NCBI GenBank assembly: GCA_002393095.1 | Contig: DGII01000063.1 | Span: forward strand, 1 to 36,651 | Length of the DNA: 36,651 bases | Direction: 5' to 3' | DNA from: Lachnospiraceae bacterium UBA3826 | GTDB taxonomy: Bacteria > Bacillota > Clostridia > Lachnospirales > Lachnospiraceae | In this document: positions 32,381 through 36,651 of the stretch, one piece after another | Layout: each line of letters begins with the position of its first letter | How positions within the stretch are numbered: the first letter of the stretch is position 1 | Translations under genes and position numbers: made by a program | Notes under the pieces: generated by a model | Told to the model about the DNA's origin: nothing | Seen by the model: the letters and a program-made list of their open reading frames with translations, nothing else | Database searches by the model: none

Positions 32381-33934
32381 ATGAGAAAGGCTATAGTGAT
32401 AGGTGCCGGACCTGCGGGTCTTACGGCAGCATATGAGCTTCTTGACAAAGCAAAGGATATTGAGGTAACTGTACTTGAAGAGTCCGAGCATATGGGTGGA
32501 ATATCCAAGACGGTTGAATACAAGGGCAACCGGATGGATATGGGCGGACACAGATTCTTCTCCAAGGTTGACAAAGTCAATGAGTGGTGGGATATGATGC
32601 TTCCTTTACAGGGAGAAAAGGCATGGGATTATAAGACCCTCGGAGTTGAAGTACCTCTTGGGAAGGGCGGACCCGATCCGGAGAAGGAAGACCGAACCAT
32701 GCTCACAAGAAGGAGAGTGTCCAGAATATTCTTCAAGAGGAAATTCTTCGATTACCCAATCTCGCTTAAATTCGAGACATTGGCCAATATGGGGCTTGTC
32801 ACGACTATTCAGGTCGGGCTGTCATATCTGGCAAGTGTACTTCACAAAAGGCCGGAAAAGTCTTTGGAGGATTTTTATATCAACAGATTCGGCAAGAAGC
32901 TTTACAGTATGTTTTTCGAAAGATATACCGAGAATCTGTGGGGGAGACATCCCAGTGCGATAGCTCCGGACTGGGGCTCACAGCGCGTAAAGGGTCTGTC
33001 CATAGCGGCTATCGTCAAGGATATGTTCGGTAAGATCATGCCGGGCAAAGAGAACAGGGAAGTGGAGACCTCGCTTATAGAGAAGTTCAAGTATCCCAAG
33101 TTAGGACCCGGTCAGTTATGGGATGTGACCGCCGACGAGATATTAAAGAAGGGCGGAGAGATACTTAAAAATCACAGGGTAACAGCCGTGATAAAGGATG
33201 AGAACGATCATCTTACCGGCGTAAAGGCTATGACTCCGAGCGGGGAAAAGGAATTTAAGGGCGATATCATAATTTCTTCCATGCCTGTTAAGGATCTCGT
33301 GGCAGGGATGAACGATGTTCCTGAGGATATGAGGAGCATAGCGGACGGTCTGCCTTACAGGGACTATATTACTCTCGGTGTGCTTGTGCCGAGGCTTTTG
33401 CTTAAGAATAAGACAAAGCTTAAGACCATAAGCGATATAATCCCGGATAACTGGGTATATGTGCATGACAAGGGCATAGAGATGGGACGTTTCCAGATAT
33501 ACAACAACTGGTCGCCTTATATGATAAAGGACATAGAGAATACCGTATGGATAGGTCTTGAATATTTCTGTTACGAAGGCGATAAGTGGTGGGAAATGTC
33601 TGAGGATGAATTCGCGGATTTTGCTATAAAGGACATGATCAATCTCGGACTTATCGCAGACAGAAGCGATGTGATAGACTATCATGAGGAAAAGGTCAAA
33701 AAAGCCTATCCAGCATATTTTGATACATATTCGAGGATGGATGAGCTTACCGAATATCTAAGCGGTATTGATAATCTGTATTGTGTGGGACGTAACGGAC
33801 AGCACAGATACAATAACCTCGACCATTCAATGTGTACATCTTTTGAGGCCGTGAATAATATCATCACGGGAAGAAAGGATAAGAGTAATATCTGGTCAGT
33901 CAATACAGAGACCGGATATCATGAGAGTAAATAG
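32381..33934 (+). CDS. FAD-dependent oxidoreductase (UDP-galactopyranose mutase-like)
   Basis: A 517-residue flavoprotein. The N-terminal dinucleotide motif GAGPAGLTAAYEL begins at Gly8, followed by EESEHMGGISKTVEYKGNRMDMGGHRFFSK, a segment typical of amine-oxidase-fold enzymes near UDP-galactopyranose mutase and protoporphyrinogen-oxidase-like proteins of glycan clusters. FYINRFGKKLYSMFFERYTENLWG is a conserved block of this subgroup, and the ending GRNGQHRYNNLDHSM matches the FAD-binding C-terminus. It probably isomerises or oxidises a sugar nucleotide or lipid-linked sugar, in the cytoplasm. At 517 residues it is longer than a classical Glf (about 370-390), so mutase activity is not assured. 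AGGGG is six or seven bases before ATG 32381. Confidence 0.8.
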   Translation: MRKAIVIGAGPAGLTAAYELLDKAKDIEVTVLEESEHMGGISKTVEYKGNRMDMGGHRFFSKVDKVNEWWDMMLPLQGEKAWDYKTLGVEVPLGKGGPDPEKEDRTMLTRRRVSRIFFKRKFFDYPISLKFETLANMGLVTTIQVGLSYLASVLHKRPEKSLEDFYINRFGKKLYSMFFERYTENLWGRHPSAIAPDWGSQRVKGLSIAAIVKDMFGKIMPGKENREVETSLIEKFKYPKLGPGQLWDVTADEILKKGGEILKNHRVTAVIKDENDHLTGVKAMTPSGEKEFKGDIIISSMPVKDLVAGMNDVPEDMRSIADGLPYRDYITLGVLVPRLLLKNKTKLKTISDIIPDNWVYVHDKGIEMGRFQIYNNWSPYMIKDIENTVWIGLEYFCYEGDKWWEMSEDEFADFAIKDMINLGLIADRSDVIDYHEEKVKKAYPAYFDTYSRMDELTEYLSGIDNLYCVGRNGQHRYNNLDHSMCTSFEAVNNIITGRKDKSNIWSVNTETGYHESK

Positions 33935-33945
33935 ATCGTTAAGTT

Positions 33946-35292
33946 ATGGCAGACAGAAAATATGAAATGGACATGTGCAGCGGTCCAATACTTGGCAAGA
34001 TACTTCTGTTCACACTTCCACTTATAGCATCGGGAGTGTTGCAGCTTTTATTCAATGCGGCTGATATGGTGGTGGCCGGACGCTTTGCCGGAAGTGTTGC
34101 ACTGGCTGCCGTAGGTGCCACAAGCTCGCTTATCAATCTTCTTATCAATGTATTCCTGGGGCTGTCTGTGGGATCGAATGTTGCCATAGCTCACTTTTAC
34201 GGGGCGAGGATGGACAATGAGGTATCCGAGACGGTCCATACCTCAGTGCTGCTGGCTCTTATAGGAGGAGTGGCACTGTGTCTTATAGGATTCTTTGCGG
34301 CATCCCCGATGCTTATGCTGATGGGTACGCCTTCTGAGGTTCTTCCGCACTCGGTTGCATATATGCGCATATATTTCCTTGGTATGCCGGTAATGCTTTT
34401 ATATAATTTCGGCGCTGCCATTCTGCGTGCCGTGGGTGATACCAGAAGACCGCTGTATTATCTTACTCTTGCAGGGGTTATCAATGTGATCCTTAATGTG
34501 ATCTTTGTGGTCGTATTCCACCTCGGTGTGCGGGGGGTGGCCTTTGCTACTATAATATCGCAGGCGGTATCGGCACTTTTAGTACTTCGGGTTCTGGTAA
34601 AAAGCGACAGTGTGATAAAGGTTGAATTCAGCAGGCTTACCATACACAGGGATAAGCTTATTCGCATTGCAAGAGTCGGACTTCCGGCGGGCTTTCAGGG
34701 TTCTCTTTTTTCCATATCCAATGTGCTCATACAATCATCCGTCAACAGCTTCGGAGCTATCGCCGTGGCCGGCAATACAGCCGCCATGAATCTTGAGGGC
34801 TTTGTATACAATTCCATGAATGCCTTTCATCAGACCGCCATAAGCTTTACGGGACAGAATATGGGCGCAAGGCAATACGGAAGGGTGAAGAAGATCATGT
34901 ATACCTGCCTTTCCTGCGTTTTCGTGACAGGGGCGCTTCTTGGACTTATATCCTATGTCTTCGGCGGTCAGCTTTTGTCCATTTATTCAGAGGACGCCGG
35001 AGTGATAGATTACGGACTTAAGAGAATGGGCGTTATTATGTTAACCTATTATCTCTGCGGTATGATGGACGTAATGGTAGGAACCTTAAGAGGAATGGGC
35101 TATTCCATAATGCCTATGATAGTATCCTTAATGGGAGCCTGCGTATTCAGAATCATATGGATATTTACCGTTTTTACCATCGTGCATACTCCTACATGTC
35201 TCTACATTTCTTACCCCATTTCATGGGGGCTTACCTTCGCTGTGCATTATATATGCTTTGTATTTGTAGCGGGAAGGCGCCTTGGAAAATAG
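33946..35292 (+). CDS. MATE family efflux transporter
   Basis: A 448-residue protein with twelve membrane segments in the arrangement of MATE (multidrug and toxic compound extrusion) transporters of the DinF/NorM type. The first segment reads LFTLPLIASGVLQLLFNAADMVVAGRF, with FNAADMVV as the commonly conserved piece; the pseudo-repeat starts again near IARVGLPAGFQGSLFSISNVLIQSSVNSFG. Such transporters move drugs or metabolites out using Na+ or H+; as the MATE fold belongs to the same superfamily as lipid-linked sugar flippases, a glycan role is possible but unproven. It follows the flavoprotein gene by 11 bases without a clear ribosome site. The stop codon is part of a 14-base palindrome. Confidence 0.9.
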   Translation: MADRKYEMDMCSGPILGKILLFTLPLIASGVLQLLFNAADMVVAGRFAGSVALAAVGATSSLINLLINVFLGLSVGSNVAIAHFYGARMDNEVSETVHTSVLLALIGGVALCLIGFFAASPMLMLMGTPSEVLPHSVAYMRIYFLGMPVMLLYNFGAAILRAVGDTRRPLYYLTLAGVINVILNVIFVVVFHLGVRGVAFATIISQAVSALLVLRVLVKSDSVIKVEFSRLTIHRDKLIRIARVGLPAGFQGSLFSISNVLIQSSVNSFGAIAVAGNTAAMNLEGFVYNSMNAFHQTAISFTGQNMGARQYGRVKKIMYTCLSCVFVTGALLGLISYVFGGQLLSIYSEDAGVIDYGLKRMGVIMLTYYLCGMMDVMVGTLRGMGYSIMPMIVSLMGACVFRIIWIFTVFTIVHTPTCLYISYPISWGLTFAVHYICFVFVAGRRLGK

Positions 35293-35303
35293 AGGGCCCT
35301 CTA
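35290..35303. repeat. 14-base perfect palindrome at the MATE stop codon
   Basis: TAGAGGGCCCTCTA is a perfect palindrome with no loop, starting at the MATE stop codon. It is followed by TTGTGCACAA (10-base palindrome). A zero loop makes an RNA hairpin poor, so a DNA-binding site is as likely as a terminator. Confidence 0.5.
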
Positions 35304-35405
35304 TGCATTGTGCACAAAAAAGAGCACACATCATCCTCTGAAATTGTCAAGAAGTAAAAAATGTGCTTGCGAAAGTAAAAGATTTCCATTCAAAGAGTCG
35401 AAAAA

Positions 35406-35435
35406 TTGATTTATATTTTTTATATGCGATATACA
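35406..35435 (+). promoter_or_regulatory. Candidate promoter for the small lipoprotein
   Basis: TTGATT (35406-35411), 18 bases, then TATACA (35430-35435), inside an AT-rich stretch (TATATTTTTTATATG). It would start transcription about 15-20 bases before ATG 35459. Moderate match only. The 166-base gap from 35293 holds nothing else I can support. Confidence 0.4.
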
Positions 35436-35458
35436 TATTGCATAGAAGAAGGATTGTT

Positions 35459-35989
35459 ATGAAAAAATTATTGACCTTCATCTTTGCCTTTACGATGCTG
35501 CTAACGGCATCGGGCTGTGGAAAGTATAAAGAAAACTGGGCTTACATACATGATCCGAAGGTAACGGTATTGTCTCTGTCCGATGACGGAAAGGCCATAT
35601 ATAAGGGGACGAAGTACAGCTATACTAAGGATGATTCCTATATAGACCTTAAAGGGAAAGACGGAAGTGAATTAAAGCTTCGTTATATAGCTGATAAGGA
35701 CGGGATGATCCTTTATGAGAAAAGCACATATACCTTTGACGGAGAAGGCACTCCCGATGGAATAACGGGTGTATGGAAGCAGGATAACGGATGGGTGTAC
35801 AGATTCACCGAGAAGGGTACATTCAGTGAGGAAGACATCTTTTACGGGCATTATATCGTAGATGAGGAGAATTCCACCATAAAGCTTATGTATGATGAAC
35901 CCATAGAGGATGCGATACTGTATTATGAGTTAAAGGGCAATGAGCTTATAATAGACTATCCCTGGCCCATGGTTAAGACTGAGGAATGA
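35459..35989 (+). CDS. Small lipoprotein of unknown function
   Basis: A 176-residue exported lipoprotein. The signal peptide MKKLLTFIFAFTMLLTASG ends at the lipobox A-S-G-C20. The mature part is short, polar and rich in beta-strand-like segments (GTKYSYTKDDSYIDLKGKDGSELKLRYIADKDG, then GITGVWKQDNGWVYRFTEKGTFSEED), with the G-x-W and F-x2-x-G-T-F-x-E pattern of lipocalin-like or DUF5640-type small lipoproteins. That resemblance is loose; no catalytic residues are visible. ATG 35459 has AGAAGGA about six bases upstream and is preferred to an earlier in-frame ATG at 35363 because only this start gives a signal peptide. It lies alone between the MATE gene and a transporter gene. Confidence 0.8.
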   Translation: MKKLLTFIFAFTMLLTASGCGKYKENWAYIHDPKVTVLSLSDDGKAIYKGTKYSYTKDDSYIDLKGKDGSELKLRYIADKDGMILYEKSTYTFDGEGTPDGITGVWKQDNGWVYRFTEKGTFSEEDIFYGHYIVDEENSTIKLMYDEPIEDAILYYELKGNELIIDYPWPMVKTEE

Positions 35990-35996
35990 TATGGTC

Positions 35997-36021
35997 ATAA
36001 GCGCATTAAAGGGGCGCTTAT
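35997..36021. terminator. Short hairpin after the small lipoprotein gene
   Basis: ATAAGCGC (35997-36004) and GCGCTTAT (36014-36021) are exact complements around nine bases, starting eight bases after the stop. No T-run follows, so termination would be weak. The remaining 60 bases to the next gene show no clear promoter. Confidence 0.45.
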
Positions 36022-36083
36022 TGATAGATGTGGCGGCATAGGGTCGTCACGCTCACACCAATTTTCATTTAAGGAGGTATATT

Positions 36084-36651
36084 ATGAAAATGAAACGTGT
36101 AGTTTCTACGCTGTTGGCAGGCGCAATGGTTCTGTCTCTTACAGCATGCGGCAGCAGTGCAGCACCGGCAGCCGATACGGCAGCACCGGCAGCAGACACG
36201 GCAGCACCCGCGGCTGATGCAGCGGCACCGGCAGCAGACGCAGCAGCAACAGACACTGCAAGCGCAGGGGAGCCCATTACACTCAATATGTGGTGTATCG
36301 CAACAGAGAGTGATTCTAACAGACACTCTTATGAGGAAGCAATTAAGGAAATGGAAGCTGAATTCCCCGATGTAACTCTTAACTGGGAAGCATTCGAGAA
36401 CCAGTCTTACAAGACCAAGATCAAGGCTGCTGTTTCTGCAGATGAGATGCCCGACATCTTCTTCACATGGTCTTGCGCATTCCTTGGTGATTTCGTAGAT
36501 GCAGGAAAGGTTTACTGCCTTGATGACGCATACCAGAATTACAAGGATGAGCTTCCTGAGGTTATGCTTGGTAACTCTACATATGGCGGCAAGCACTATG
36601 GTGTGCCGCTTACAATGAACATTGTAGGTCTCTTCGCTAACATGGATCTTC
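36084..36651 (+). CDS. ABC transporter extracellular solute-binding lipoprotein, 5' part
   Basis: The first 189 codons of a sugar-type solute-binding protein; the 3' end lies beyond the window. The signal peptide MKMKRVVSTLLAGAMVLSL ends in the lipobox L-T-A-C22. A low-complexity linker of Ala-Ala-Pro-Ala-Ala-Asp repeats (residues 26-53) precedes the binding domain, which begins with ITLNMWCIATESD and continues with AEFPDVTLNWEAFENQSYKTKIKAAVSADEMPDIFF, the normal opening of family 1 carbohydrate-binding proteins. AAGGAGG six bases before ATG 36084 and frequent preferred codons suggest very high expression. Permease genes would be expected downstream. The sugar bound cannot be told. Confidence 0.93.
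   Translation, partial: MKMKRVVSTLLAGAMVLSLTACGSSAAPAADTAAPAADTAAPAADAAAPAADAAATDTASAGEPITLNMWCIATESDSNRHSYEEAIKEMEAEFPDVTLNWEAFENQSYKTKIKAAVSADEMPDIFFTWSCAFLGDFVDAGKVYCLDDAYQNYKDELPEVMLGNSTYGGKHYGVPLTMNIVGLFANMDL
36159..36242 (+). repeat. Four tandem 21-base repeats in the solute-binding protein linker
   Basis: Four units of 21 bases (36159-36179, 36180-36200, 36201-36221, 36222-36242) each encode Ala-Ala-Pro-Ala-Ala-Asp-Thr/Ala in frame. The DNA units differ mainly at third positions, so selection appears to hold the peptide rather than the DNA. The linker probably spaces the binding domain from the lipid anchor. Confidence 0.85.

Noticed and set aside
35363..35458. Upstream extension of the small lipoprotein to an ATG at 35363
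   Set aside because: This would bury the signal peptide behind a charged 32-residue lead; ATG 35459 has a better ribosome site and gives a normal lipoprotein start.
36159..36242. Tandem repeats considered as a CRISPR array
   Set aside because: The units are contiguous 21-mers without spacers, in frame within a coding sequence, and no cas gene is present.
36065..36286. Alanine-rich minus-strand frame over the solute-binding protein start
   Set aside because: It arises from the 21-base repeats read backwards; the + strand has a signal peptide, lipobox and strong ribosome site.

Overview
The window carries 28 protein-coding genes, all on the + strand and mostly tightly packed. Overlapping stops and starts, 1-30 base gaps and a shared codon style (many AGA/AGG and ATA codons, moderate GC) suggest one bacterium with little sign of recent transfer. 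The proteins (DUF6044-like membrane protein, divergent ClpX, HtrA with a long cytoplasmic tail, phospho-sugar mutase of the PgcA type, strong GGAGG ribosome sites, lipoproteins with LTAC/SGC lipoboxes) point to a low-GC Gram-positive, most likely a Lachnospiraceae member near Butyrivibrio. No rRNA, tRNA or other phylogenetic marker is present, so the genus is a guess. I see no phage, IS or CRISPR.

Region 1 (1-21236) is a cell-surface polysaccharide locus. It begins with dTDP-L-rhamnose genes (3' end of rfbB, then rfbA and rfbC), with a membrane-anchored GH25 muramidase gene inserted between rfbA and rfbC. Next come the Wzm/Wzt ABC exporter, whose ATPase has a C-terminal cargo-recognition-like domain, and a large methyltransferase with a kinase-like second half. 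Two long GT2 proteins, a phosphoglucomutase, two more GT2 enzymes, a polyprenyl-phosphate sugar transferase, an LCP ligase, a further GT2 and glmS complete it. Read together: sugar-nucleotide supply, priming on undecaprenyl phosphate, chain assembly by GT2 enzymes, possible end-capping, ABC export, and LCP attachment to peptidoglycan. No Wzy polymerase is visible.

Region 2 (21237-24976) is an envelope and protein quality-control operon: HtrA-like protease, a ClpX-like unfoldase with an extra linker of about 100 residues, and lipoprotein signal peptidase LspA, closed by a clear rho-independent terminator.

Region 3 (24977-35303) is a second envelope/glycan block: a DUF6044-like membrane protein, a radical SAM/SPASM enzyme, a GT-C-like membrane protein, a membrane acyltransferase translationally coupled to an SH3-SGNH lipoprotein (together like a split OatA), a UDP-galactopyranose-mutase-like flavoprotein and a MATE-family transporter.

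Region 4 (35304-36651) holds a small lipoprotein and the 5' end of an ABC-transporter solute-binding lipoprotein, which runs off the window.

Most noteworthy: the methyltransferase/kinase-like fusion next to Wzm/Wzt, reminiscent of WbdD chain terminators; the split OatA-like pair; the unusual ClpX; and a two-copy intergenic element (5345-5400 and 27038-27101) whose hairpin is kept although the arm sequences differ.
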